DNA of 64,000 bases from contig OZ251549.1 in assembly GCA_965243415.1 (NCBI GenBank), positions 1,736,001 through 1,800,000 on the forward strand. Reading direction: 5' to 3'. Of this stretch, positions 34,130-41,593 are shown in pieces. Origin of the DNA: G965204755 sp965243415 (lineage in GTDB: Bacteria; Acidobacteriota; Vicinamibacteria; Marinacidobacterales; Marinacidobacteraceae). Positions within the stretch are counted from its first letter, which is position 1, and each line of letters starts with the position of its first letter. The notes beneath the pieces are model-generated. The model saw only the letters and a list, made by a program, of their open reading frames with translations, was not told where the DNA came from and did no database searches. Position numbers and translations under genes: made by a program.

Positions 34130-35431
34130 TTACTCCATCGTCCAGAGGGTCAGGTGGTTCTCGTCCTTGATGAAGAGGCGGTTGCCGGAGAGGGAAGGGG
34201 CGGCCCAGGTCTCGGTGTCGGCGACCGGGTAGCGGCGGAGGACCCGGAACTCGCTCCGGCCCGGCTCCAGCACCAGCAGTTCGCCGTCGTCCTCGAGGGA
34301 GAACAGCAGTCCGCCCGCCAGCGTCAGCGAGGCGTGGCGGGCCTGGCGGGGGGCGCTGGTCCAGAGCACCACGCCGGAATCCAGGTCGAGGGCGAAGTAC
34401 TGGCCGCTGTTCCGGTGGGAGAGGCCGAACAGCACCCCGCCGGCGGCCACCGGGTTCGCCATGTGGAGCGAGACCTCTTCGACCTTCCAGTCGTCCTCGG
34501 TGGTCCAGCCGCCATCCTCCCGGGCCGCCCGGAACGCGGTCACCCCGTTGCCCCGGCCGCTCTGGATCACCCGATCGCCGTGGAGCAGCGGGGTCTGGGA
34601 GGTGGTGTCCGAGGAAGTGGTGAACGGGCGCTGCCAGAGGAGGGCGCCGGTCTCCGCCTCCACCCCGAGGAAGTGGTTCTGCGTGAACACGACCACCTGC
34701 CGCACGCCGCCGAGGTCGAACGCCATCGGGGACCCGTAGGCCGGGCCGTCGCCGTCCCAGCTCCACTGCGGCTCGCCGGTCGCCGCGTCGAAGGCGGTGA
34801 GGGCGCCCTCGTCGTGGCCGCCCACATGGACGACGACCCGATCGCCCAGGACGAGCGGCGACATCGCCGTGTGGTAGAGCGGGGTGTTCCCGGTTCCGGG
34901 GAATCTCCAGAGGATTTCTCCGGTCCCGGCGTCGAGCGCGGTCACGGCGCCGTCCATCCCGTGGGCGAAGAGGCGCCCGTCGGCGAAGGCCGGCGTGGAC
35001 TTCGGGCCCGGCCCGTGGCTCCGCGCGGCGGGATGTATCTCGAAGGGCGCCGGCCACGCGGTTCGCCACTCGGTCTCGCCGGTCCCGGCGTCGAGCGCCC
35101 ACATCACCTCCTCCCCTTCCTGGCGGGCGTACTGGAAGAGGCGGTCGCCGAGCAGCAGCGGGGTGGCGTAGCCGAGCCCCACCGGGACCGTGTAGCGTCG
35201 GGCCAGCGCCTCGGGAAGCGTCGGCGGCGCTTCGAAGCCGGCGGCGACGCCGGTTCGCTCCGGGCCGCGCCACTGGGGCCAGTCCTGCGGCCCGGCAGCC
35301 GAAGCCGCGGCCACGGGCAGCAGGAGCGCCAGGGCGCCCGCCGCCGCGGTCCGCGGGTCGAAGAAGCGGCGCTCCGGGAGTGCGCCGCCGGTGGGGTGGG
35401 GGCCGGAACTGCGGGAAGAGGAAAGGGGCAT
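34130..35431 (-). CDS. PQQ-binding-like beta-propeller protein, exported
   Basis: This 433-residue protein begins with a signal-like segment (AAAGALALLLPVAAASAAG) and carries repeated propeller blades with the pattern 'G..F.LDA.TGE..W': WALDAGTGETEWR, TALDAGTGEILWR, FDAATGEPQWSW, VEAETGALLWQ, and LDLDSGVVLW. This is the PQQ-like / outer-membrane BamB-like propeller family; PQQ binding itself cannot be shown. The WPQWRGPERTG start is typical of secreted PQQ-like proteins of Planctomycetota and Acidobacteriota. Function unknown; many members bind proteins rather than cofactor. It is divergent from the lipoprotein starting at 35537. Confidence 0.85.
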   Translation of the reverse strand: MPLSSSRSSGPHPTGGALPERRFFDPRTAAAGALALLLPVAAASAAGPQDWPQWRGPERTGVAAGFEAPPTLPEALARRYTVPVGLGYATPLLLGDRLFQYARQEGEEVMWALDAGTGETEWRTAWPAPFEIHPAARSHGPGPKSTPAFADGRLFAHGMDGAVTALDAGTGEILWRFPGTGNTPLYHTAMSPLVLGDRVVVHVGGHDEGALTAFDAATGEPQWSWDGDGPAYGSPMAFDLGGVRQVVVFTQNHFLGVEAETGALLWQRPFTTSSDTTSQTPLLHGDRVIQSGRGNGVTAFRAAREDGGWTTEDDWKVEEVSLHMANPVAAGGVLFGLSHRNSGQYFALDLDSGVVLWTSAPRQARHASLTLAGGLLFSLEDDGELLVLEPGRSEFRVLRRYPVADTETWAAPSLSGNRLFIKDENHLTLWTME

Positions 35432-35491
35432 CGCCCGGTCATTGTCTCCCGAAACCGCGGCTCGCAGTGGCGGCGGGGCGGGGCGGTCTGG

Positions 35492-35497
35492 CAGAAT
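35492..35497 (+). promoter_or_regulatory. Putative -10 element CAGAAT of the lipoprotein-selenoprotein operon
   Basis: CAGAAT followed by CCG matches the TAGAATCCG -10 form seen at other genes here. It lies about 40 bases before the lipoprotein ATG. No clear -35 is visible. Confidence 0.4.
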
Positions 35498-35536
35498 CCG
35501 CCGGTTCCCGGCAGTTCCCAGGGAGGTCCCCGACCC

Positions 35537-36007
35537 ATGCGTTCGCTTCGCGTTCTCCTCTGCCTCGGCTTCGCCGCCCTCGTCGGCTGCGCCGCCGCGG
35601 CGACCGAGAACGACAACCCCCGATTCGGCGTCTGGCGGCTCCGCTCCGACGCGCCTCCGCCGCAGATCAACATCATGACCTACGCGCCCCACGGCGAGAA
35701 CGGGATGAGCATCACCGTGGCCTCCACGAACGCCGAGGGCGAGGACTCCGAGTGGGGCTATGTGACCGAGTTCGACGGGGTCTTCCGCCCGGTCCGGGGG
35801 CTCGAGGACTCGGACACCGCGGTGGAGATCGTGGACGAGCGCACCACCCGGATCCTGAACCGGCGCGCCGGCCATGTCTATCAGGTCATCATCAACACCC
35901 TCTCCGAGAACGGCAACCGGATCGACAACGAGTACGTCCGGTTCGACGAGGAAGGGAAGATCACCCGGGTGAACCGCGCCACCTACGACCGGATCCAGGG
36001 GGACTGA
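35537..36007 (+). CDS. Small lipoprotein of unknown function
   Basis: This 156-residue protein has a signal peptide ending in a lipobox LVGC (C18) and a beta-rich mature domain (FGVWRL, NIMTYAPHGENGMSITVAS, WGYVTEFDG, YQVIINTLSENGNRI, EYVRFDEEGKI) that looks like a small lipocalin or barrel-type fold; family not recognised. GGGAGG lies before the ATG. It ends only three bases before the selenoprotein start at 36011, so they form one transcript and expression of the selenoprotein likely depends on this gene's translation. A role in extracytoplasmic binding of a ligand handled by the next gene is speculative. Confidence 0.78.
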   Translation: MRSLRVLLCLGFAALVGCAAAATENDNPRFGVWRLRSDAPPPQINIMTYAPHGENGMSITVASTNAEGEDSEWGYVTEFDGVFRPVRGLEDSDTAVEIVDERTTRILNRRAGHVYQVIINTLSENGNRIDNEYVRFDEEGKITRVNRATYDRIQGD

Positions 36008-36010
36008 CCG

Positions 36011-36361
36011 ATGGCCGAAGTGAGTTGGCGGTACCACCGCCCCGGTTGAACGAGTTGCCGGAGAACGCAGGAGTTCCTTGCGTCACGCGGCATTTCCGGG
36101 GAGACCGTGCAGAGCGCCGGGCGGGAGCCGATCCTCGGGAAGGACGCCCTCTCCCTGCTCGACGGCGTCAGCGAACTGCTGGTGGCCCGGGGCCGGAAGA
36201 CCCTCCGGTTCGACCTCGCCGCCGGGGAACGGCCCGACGAGGAGACGCTCCTCTCGCTGCTGCTCGGCCGCTCCGGCAAGTTGCGGGCGCCGGCGATCCG
36301 GGTCGGTTCGCGCCTGCTGGTGGGCTTCGGCGAGGAGATGTACCAGTCCGTTCTCGGCTAG
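36011..36361 (+). CDS. Selenoprotein of the ArsC-like (seleno)protein family
   Basis: Reading from ATG 36011 gives a 116-residue protein with an in-frame UGA at 36047-36049 (codon 13) and a stop at 36361. The N-terminus is WRYHRPGUTSCRRTQEFLASRGI, if UGA is selenocysteine. This U-x-x-C redox motif after a 'YHRxG' strand is the hallmark of a known thioredoxin-fold family annotated 'ArsC family (seleno)protein'. The C-terminal part LRAPAIRVGSRLLVGFGEEMY matches the cis-Pro region and last strands. Without recoding, the N-terminal strand and the redox motif would be lost, and a caller would see only the last 84 residues from a GTG at 36107. A hairpin fitting a bacterial SECIS follows the UGA. 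It probably catalyses a thiol/selenol redox step; the exact substrate is unknown. It is co-transcribed with the lipoprotein. Confidence 0.85.
36047..36083 (+). promoter_or_regulatory. UGA recoding signal: SECIS-like hairpin
   Basis: The UGA (36047-36049) is followed by a hairpin at 36065-36083: ACGCAGG pairs with CUUGCGU (seven pairs including one G-U) around loop AGUUC. The loop holds the GU dinucleotide that SelB recognises in bacterial SECIS elements, at 24-25 bases after the UGA, which is within the distance seen in known bacterial SECIS. The element lies inside the coding sequence, as is normal in bacteria. Confidence 0.65.
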
Positions 36362-36464
36362 ACCCCTTCCCGGGGGAGCGCGGCGCGCGGTGCGCCGGTC
36401 CTTCCGCGGCTCCGGCCGCCCACCGGGAGATTCCCGACGGGGAGATTCCCGACAGAGAGAGTCC

Positions 36465-38573
36465 ATGAACATCCACCGAATCCCTGCGCCCCGGTCCGAG
36501 CGCCGCTGTCTGCTCCTGCCGGTCGGCCTCGGCGCCGCGCTGCTCGGCTTCGCCGTTTCCGCCGCCGCCCAGGAGAGCGCCGGCCCCGACCGCCTGGCCG
36601 CCTCCCACATCCTCGACTGGGAGCGGGTCTCCGGACCGGCGATCTCCCCCGACGGCAAGGTCGTCATCTACACCCGGAGCCGGGTGGACCGGCAGCAGGA
36701 TCGCTGGACTTCCGATCTCTGGATGGTGAACGCGGACGGCAGCCGGAACCGTTTCCTCGGGCCCGGTTCCGCGCCGGCCTGGTCGCCGGACGGCAGCCGC
36801 ATCGCCTTCCTCGACGCCGACGAGGACGGCCGGATGCAGATCTTCGTCCGCTGGATGGACGCCGAGGGCGCCGTCTCGCAGGTGACCCGGGACGCCCGCC
36901 CGCCCCGGGACCTCCACTGGTCGCCGGACAGCCGCCTGATCGCCTTCACCCGGGTCGTCCCCGCGCCGGAGACCTGGGACCTGCCCTCGCTGCCGGAACC
37001 GCCCGAAGGGGCCGAGTGGACGAAGCCCCCGCGCATCGTGCGGCGGATGCACTTCCGCCAGGATCGGGTCGGGTTCCTCGAGGAGGGCTATCGGCACCTG
37101 TTCGTCGTCCCCGCCGCCGGCGGCGCCTCCCGGCCCCTGACCGAAGGCCACTGGCATGTGGGATCCCGGGGCGCGGTGGGGCTCGACTACGGCGCCGGGA
37201 TCGACTGGATGCCCGACGGCAGCGGACTGGTCTTCGACGCCTCCCGGGCCGACGACGCCGACCTGCGCTACCGGGAGTCGCACCTCCACTTCGTGAGCCT
37301 CGCCACCGGCGAGATCCGGCAGATCACGAGCGAGCGGGGCCCCTGGGCCGGGCCGGTGGTCTCCCCCGACGGGACCCGGATCGCCTTCCGCGGGTTCGAG
37401 TGGACCGAGCAGACCTACCGGGTGAGCGACCTGCAGGTCATCGGCTTCGACGGCTCCGACCGGCGCCCGCTCTCCGCCGCGCTCGACCGGGACGCGGTGA
37501 ACCCCATCTGGGCGTCTTCCGGGGACCGCCTCTACTTCACCGCCGACGACCGGGGCTCCCGGAATCTCCATATGGCCTCGCTCTCCGGCGAGACCAGCCC
37601 GGTGACCGAAGGGACGCACCTGCTCTCGGTGAGCACCGTTTCCGAGAACGGCATCGCCGCCGCGGTCCGCACCTCCTTCCACGAGCCCCCGGATGTGGTG
37701 GTGTTCCCCCTCGACGACCCGACGCGGGTCACCCGGCTCACCCGGGTCAACGACGATGTGCTCGCCGGCGTGGAACTCGGCGAGGTGGAGGAACTCTGGT
37801 ACGACTCCACCGACGGCGCGCGGGCGCAGGGCTGGGTGATCAAGCCGCCGGACTTCGACCCCTCGGAGCGGTACCCGCTGGTCCTCCACATCCACGGCGG
37901 TCCTCACGGCATGTACTCGGTGGGCTTCAGCAACGCCTTCCAGAACTTCGCCGCGAACGGCTACCTGCTCCTCTACACGAACCCGCGCGGGAGCACCGGC
38001 TACGGCACCGACTTCGGGAACGCCATAGACAACGGCTACCCCAGCGTGGACTACGACGACCTGATGGCCGGGGTGGACGCCCTCGTCGCCCGGGGCCAGG
38101 TGGACGAGAGCCGGATGTATGTCACCGGCTGCAGCGGCGGCGGGGTGCTCAGTTCCTGGGTGATCGGCCAGACCGATCGCTTCGCCGCCGCCGCGGTGCG
38201 CTGCCCGGTGGTGAACTGGATGAGTTTCGCCGGGACCGCGGACATCGTGCGCTGGGGCTACAGCCGCTACCACGGCTACCCCTGGGACAACCCGGAGAAG
38301 TACCTGGCCCACTCGCCGCTGATGCTGGTGGACCGGGTCACGACCCCCACCCTGCTCATGACCGGCGAGTTGGACCTGCGGACGCCGATGAGCCAGACCG
38401 AGGAGTATTTCCAGGCGCTCAAGGCGCTCGGCGTCCCCACCGAGATGGTGCGCTTCCACGACGAGTACCACGGCACGAGTTCCCAGCCCTCGAACTTCAT
38501 CCGCACCCAGTTGTACATGCTCGACTGGTTCGGTCGATACCGGCGAACGGACGGGGAAGCCGCCACCCAGTAG
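36465..38573 (+). CDS. S9 family peptidase (prolyl oligopeptidase type), exported
   Basis: This 702-residue protein has a signal peptide (LLLPVGLGAALLGFAVSAAAQ), an N-terminal beta-propeller with WD40-like PD40 blades (ISPDGKVVIYTR, WSPDGSRIAFL, WSPDSRLIAFT, VSPDGTRIAFRG), and a C-terminal alpha/beta hydrolase domain. The catalytic serine lies in VTGCSGGG, with the Asp in GELDLRTP and the His in DEYHGTS. It cleaves peptides in the periplasm. The nucleophile elbow reads G-C-S-G-G rather than the more common G-G-S-Y-G-G. The ATG at 36465 is preceded by two copies of GGGAGATTCCCGAC. It is about 100 bases after the selenoprotein gene. Confidence 0.9.
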   Translation: MNIHRIPAPRSERRCLLLPVGLGAALLGFAVSAAAQESAGPDRLAASHILDWERVSGPAISPDGKVVIYTRSRVDRQQDRWTSDLWMVNADGSRNRFLGPGSAPAWSPDGSRIAFLDADEDGRMQIFVRWMDAEGAVSQVTRDARPPRDLHWSPDSRLIAFTRVVPAPETWDLPSLPEPPEGAEWTKPPRIVRRMHFRQDRVGFLEEGYRHLFVVPAAGGASRPLTEGHWHVGSRGAVGLDYGAGIDWMPDGSGLVFDASRADDADLRYRESHLHFVSLATGEIRQITSERGPWAGPVVSPDGTRIAFRGFEWTEQTYRVSDLQVIGFDGSDRRPLSAALDRDAVNPIWASSGDRLYFTADDRGSRNLHMASLSGETSPVTEGTHLLSVSTVSENGIAAAVRTSFHEPPDVVVFPLDDPTRVTRLTRVNDDVLAGVELGEVEELWYDSTDGARAQGWVIKPPDFDPSERYPLVLHIHGGPHGMYSVGFSNAFQNFAANGYLLLYTNPRGSTGYGTDFGNAIDNGYPSVDYDDLMAGVDALVARGQVDESRMYVTGCSGGGVLSSWVIGQTDRFAAAAVRCPVVNWMSFAGTADIVRWGYSRYHGYPWDNPEKYLAHSPLMLVDRVTTPTLLMTGELDLRTPMSQTEEYFQALKALGVPTEMVRFHDEYHGTSSQPSNFIRTQLYMLDWFGRYRRTDGEAATQ

Positions 38574-38644
38574 GCGCCGCCGGCGGGCCGGGGGGTGTTC
38601 CCGGGGAGCCGTGCCGCGGCGCGGTCCCCCCGGTTCCCGCCGGG

Positions 38645-38650
38645 TAGAAT
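38645..38650 (+). promoter_or_regulatory. -10 element TAGAAT of the HU gene; leaderless start likely
   Basis: TAGAAT ends at 38650 and the ATG is at 38659, eight bases later. Transcription normally starts six to nine bases after the -10 element, so the mRNA would begin at or within two bases of the ATG. No ribosome site lies between them. Confidence 0.55.
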
Positions 38651-38658
38651 TCGCGGTC

Positions 38659-38928
38659 ATGGTGAAGGCCGACCTGATCGAGCGAGCCGTCCTCCAAGCC
38701 GGTCTGTCGCGGCGCGAGGCCAAGGTCGCGGTAGAAGCGGTGTTCAACACGCTGAGCGGTTCCCTGCTGCGGGGAGAGCGGGTCGTGGTACGCGGCTTCG
38801 GCTCTTTCTCGGTGCGGGCCCGGCGCACCGGGATGGCCCGCAACCCGCGCACCGGGGAGCCGGTGCCGATCCCGCCCGGCCGGGTCGTCCGTTTCCGGCC
38901 CGGGCGCGACTGCCTCGCTTCGGACTGA
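38659..38928 (+). CDS. HU/IHF family DNA-binding protein
   Basis: This 89-residue protein is a complete HU/IHF member. The N-terminal helices are KADLIERAVLQAGLSRREAKVAVEAVF. The DNA-bending beta arm carries the signature GFGSFSVRARRTGMARNPRTGE with the intercalating proline in NPRTG. The end FRPGRDCL is typical of HU. It binds and bends DNA and organises the nucleoid. A -10 box eight bases before the ATG makes it likely leaderless. It stands upstream of der, unlike the pheT-ihfA context common elsewhere. Confidence 0.93.
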   Translation: MVKADLIERAVLQAGLSRREAKVAVEAVFNTLSGSLLRGERVVVRGFGSFSVRARRTGMARNPRTGEPVPIPPGRVVRFRPGRDCLASD

Positions 38929-39130
38929 ACCCGCTGCCGGCGCCGGCCGCGGCGTCCGGGGCCCCGGAGCGGATCCCCCCGGGGCGCCATCTCGATCCCG
39001 GGGGGCCCGGCCGCGCGATCTCGATCCCGCGCGCCCGGCCGCCGGGACCGGCGACCCGCAGCGGCATCGGGACCGGGACGACAACGGCGAACCGGCGTGA
39101 AACCGGAGTGAAGCCGGGAGCAAGACGGGA

Positions 39131-40558
39131 GTGAAACTGGCGACCCTCTTCGGACGCCCGAATGTGGGCAAGTCCACCCTGTTCAACCGGATCGTGGGCG
39201 GGCGCCCGGCCCTGGTGCACGCGCGTCCCGGCTCCACCCGGGACGGCCGGGTCGAGCCGGCGCACTGGCGGGGGCTCGACTTCCGTCTCCACGACACCGG
39301 GGGCGCCGGACCGCCGGACGCCGGACTCTTCGCCCGCGAGGTTCGAACCCTCGCCGAGAACGCGGCGCGCCGCAGCGACGCGGTCCTCTTCCTGGTGGAC
39401 GCCCGCGCCGGGTTGACCGTCGCCGACGAGGAACTCGCGGAAGCCCTGCGCCGGGAACCGGACCGCCCGCCGGTGGTCGTCGTGGCCAACAAGGCGGAGG
39501 GGGTGCACGAGGCCGGAGCGGCGGAGTTCCACGCCCTCGGTTTCGGCCCGCCCCTGGCGGTCTCCGCCGAGCACGGCCGGGGGGTCGCCGAACTGCTCGA
39601 CCGCGTGCTCGAAGTCCTCGCCCTCGACCCCGAGGCCGTGCCGGCGGCAGCGGGCGCCGAGGCGGGCGCCGCGTCCTCGGAGGACGAGGATCGGGGGGCC
39701 GGGGAACCGCTGCGGATCGCCATCGTGGGGCGGGCGAATGTGGGCAAGTCCACGCTCCTGAACCGGGTCGCCGGCTACGAGCGGGCGCTCGTCTCGCCGG
39801 TTCCCGGGACCACCCGCGACCCGGTGGACGAACGCCTGTCGGTCGAAGGCCGCGACCTCCTGCTGGTCGATACCGCCGGCATCCGCCGGAGGCCGCGAGG
39901 CCGCGCCGGCGGCGGTTCCCGCGACGCCGACGCGATCTCGGTGCTGCTCGCGGAGAAGGCGATGGAGCGCGCCGAACTCTGCCTGCTCCTGGCGGACGCC
40001 GTCGAGGGGTTCACCACCCGGGACGCCGCCATCGCGCGGCTCACCGCGGAGGCCGGCTGCGGGGTGGTGGTGCTCGCGAACCGCTGGGACCTGGTGCGCT
40101 CCCGCGCCGAACGCTGGGCGGACCTCAAGGAGAGCGCCGCCGCGTCGCTGCGCCACCTCCCGGACGCCCCGCTGCTGCGCATCTCCGCCCGCACCGGACA
40201 GGGGGTCCCCCGGATCTGGATGGCCGTCGACCGGGTCCGCGCCGAGCACCGCAAACGCATCCCCACCCCGGAAGTGAACCGGTTCCTCCGGGAAACGGCG
40301 GAGCGCTTCGCCCCCCGCTCCCGCGACGGGCGGAAGGTGAACCTGCTCTACGGCTACCAGTCCGGCGTGGCGCCGCCGCGCTTCCGCGTCTTCCTGAGTT
40401 GCCGCGAGCGCGACCTGCTGCCTTCCTACCCCCGGTACCTCATCGGCGCCCTCCGGCGGAAGTACGGGTTCGCCGGGGTGCCGGTGCGCCTGGCCCTGGC
40501 GTACCGGCGCGAGTCCCGGCGCGCGGCGCCCGCCGACCCGTCCGACGGATCTTCCTGA
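39131..40558 (+). CDS. der: GTPase Der (EngA)
   Basis: This 475-residue protein is the double-GTPase ribosome assembly factor Der. GTPase domain 1 has GRPNVGKST, DTGG and ANKAE; domain 2 has GRANVGKST, DTAG and ANRWD. The KH-like C-terminal domain (KVNLLYGYQSGVAPPRFRVFLSC...YPRYLIGALRRKYGFAGVPVRL) is complete. The G4 motif of the second domain has Arg where Lys is usual (NRWD for NKWD), an uncommon substitution in a base-specifying motif. An acidic linker (SSEDEDRGAGE) joins the domains. The GTG at 39131 lies after repeated GGAGTGAA sequences. Confidence 0.94.
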   Translation: MKLATLFGRPNVGKSTLFNRIVGGRPALVHARPGSTRDGRVEPAHWRGLDFRLHDTGGAGPPDAGLFAREVRTLAENAARRSDAVLFLVDARAGLTVADEELAEALRREPDRPPVVVVANKAEGVHEAGAAEFHALGFGPPLAVSAEHGRGVAELLDRVLEVLALDPEAVPAAAGAEAGAASSEDEDRGAGEPLRIAIVGRANVGKSTLLNRVAGYERALVSPVPGTTRDPVDERLSVEGRDLLLVDTAGIRRRPRGRAGGGSRDADAISVLLAEKAMERAELCLLLADAVEGFTTRDAAIARLTAEAGCGVVVLANRWDLVRSRAERWADLKESAAASLRHLPDAPLLRISARTGQGVPRIWMAVDRVRAEHRKRIPTPEVNRFLRETAERFAPRSRDGRKVNLLYGYQSGVAPPRFRVFLSCRERDLLPSYPRYLIGALRRKYGFAGVPVRLALAYRRESRRAAPADPSDGSS

Positions 40559-40634
40559 GCGGGCGTCCCTGCCGGCGGACGGAGCGCCGTGGACCGGCTG
40601 CCTGCTCCGGCGGGCCGCTCCCCGGGGCCGATCG

Positions 40635-40640
40635 TAGAAT
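40635..40640 (+). promoter_or_regulatory. -10 element TAGAAT upstream of the MerR gene
   Basis: TAGAAT lies 73 bases before the MerR-family ATG. No convincing -35 is visible 17 bases upstream. Confidence 0.45.
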
Positions 40641-40713
40641 AGCCACGCGGCGTTCGTTCCCGACCGGAACCGGGAAGCCCGACGCCGTTCCCCGCGCGCG
40701 GCCGGAGAGATCC

Positions 40714-41310
40714 ATGACTTCCGACGAAGTTCCTCGACCGAAGATCCCCGGCAAACTCTATTTCCGCATCGGCGAGGTGACGGAGATCACCGGGGTGCAG
40801 CCCTACACCCTCCGTCACTGGGAGATGGAGTTCCCGACGCTCACGCCCAAGAAGAACGACGCCGGGCAGCGTCTCTACCGCCGGACGGACATCGAGATGG
40901 TCCTCGAGATCCAGCGCCTGCTGCACCTCGAGGGATACACCACCGCCGGAGCGCGGCGCCTCCTGTCCCAGCGGGCGAAGGGCGGCGCGGCCGGCGACGG
41001 ACCGCAAGCAGGGAAGGCGCCGAAACCGGCCGTCCTGCCGCCCCCCCCGCCGGCGCCGCCGACGAAGCCCCGGGGGGCGACGGAGGAACCGGTCGCCCCG
41101 GCAGTACCGGCCCCCCCGGCAGAGCCGGCCGCCCCGGTGGAGCCGGTTGCCGCGGCAGCAGAGCCGGTCGCCCCGGCCGCGGACGATTCGCCGGGGCCGG
41201 CCGCCGCGCCGGCGACCCCTCCGCCGACGGGCCCGGCGGCGGCGCGGGAAGCCCTGGCGCTCATGGAGCGGAACGACCGGCTGCTCGCCGATCTCCTCGA
41301 TCCGGCCTGA
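40714..41310 (+). CDS. MerR-family transcriptional regulator
   Basis: This 198-residue protein has a MerR winged helix-turn-helix: YFRIGEVTEITGVQPYTLRHWEMEF followed by GQRLYRRTDIEMVLEIQRLLHLEGYTTAGARRLL. The rest is a long Pro/Ala/Val/Glu low-complexity tail and a short final helix AREALALMERNDRLLADLL. This is the MerR subgroup normally found after ihfA and before tRNA-Pro, and here too tRNA-Pro follows within 20 bases of its stop. It lacks cysteine metal ligands, so it is not a metal sensor. Its target is unknown. Confidence 0.88.
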   Translation: MTSDEVPRPKIPGKLYFRIGEVTEITGVQPYTLRHWEMEFPTLTPKKNDAGQRLYRRTDIEMVLEIQRLLHLEGYTTAGARRLLSQRAKGGAAGDGPQAGKAPKPAVLPPPPPAPPTKPRGATEEPVAPAVPAPPAEPAAPVEPVAAAAEPVAPAADDSPGPAAAPATPPPTGPAAAREALALMERNDRLLADLLDPA

Positions 41311-41311
41311 T

Positions 41312-41317
41312 TAGAAT
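41312..41317 (+). promoter_or_regulatory. -10 element TAGAAT of tRNA-Pro(GGG)
   Basis: TAGAAT ends 14 bases before the mature tRNA 5' end (41331), the same spacing as in the second tRNA-Pro. Confidence 0.6.
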
Positions 41318-41330
41318 CCGTCCCGCCCGT

Positions 41331-41407
41331 CGGGACGTGGCGCAGTCTGGAAGCGCACTTGCTTGGGGTGCAAGTGGTCGTCGGTTCAAATCCGGCCGTC
41401 CCGACCA
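41331..41407 (+). tRNA. tRNA-Pro(GGG)
   Basis: All arms form: acceptor CGGGACG pairs with CGTCCCG, the anticodon stem CTTGC/GCAAG encloses TTGGGGT with anticodon GGG, and the T loop is GGTTCAAATCC. The CCA end is encoded (41405-41407). It reads CCC and CCU proline codons. Confidence 0.95.
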
Positions 41408-41500
41408 CCACCGGCATCGGGGTGCGGGAACGGTCTCACCGCCGATTCCCGCCGTTCGGCGGCCTCCTTCCGCCGGCGTCCGCGCCCGCCGGGCCGTGAG

Positions 41501-41506
41501 TAGAAT
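41501..41506 (+). promoter_or_regulatory. -10 element TAGAAT of tRNA-Pro(CGG)
   Basis: TAGAAT ends 14 bases before the tRNA 5' end (41520), matching the first tRNA-Pro. The pair therefore seem to be transcribed separately, 112 bases apart. Confidence 0.6.
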
Positions 41507-41519
41507 CCCGCGTCCGCCG

Positions 41520-41593
41520 CGGGGCGTGGCTCAGCCTGGCAGAGCACCTGGTTCGGGATCAGGGGGTCGCAGGTTCAAATCCTGCCGCCCCGA
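41520..41593 (+). tRNA. tRNA-Pro(CGG)
   Basis: Acceptor CGGGGCG pairs with CGCCCCG, the anticodon loop is TTCGGGA with anticodon CGG, and the T loop is GGTTCAAATCC. CCA is not encoded. The 3' 19 bases overlap the end of holB on the other strand; the complement of TTCAAAT in the T loop supplies the holB stop. Confidence 0.95.

Noticed and set aside
36107..36361. 84-residue ORF as a stand-alone gene
   Set aside because: Its N-terminal redox motif is upstream, beyond a UGA; the selenoprotein reading explains the upstream conservation and spacing.
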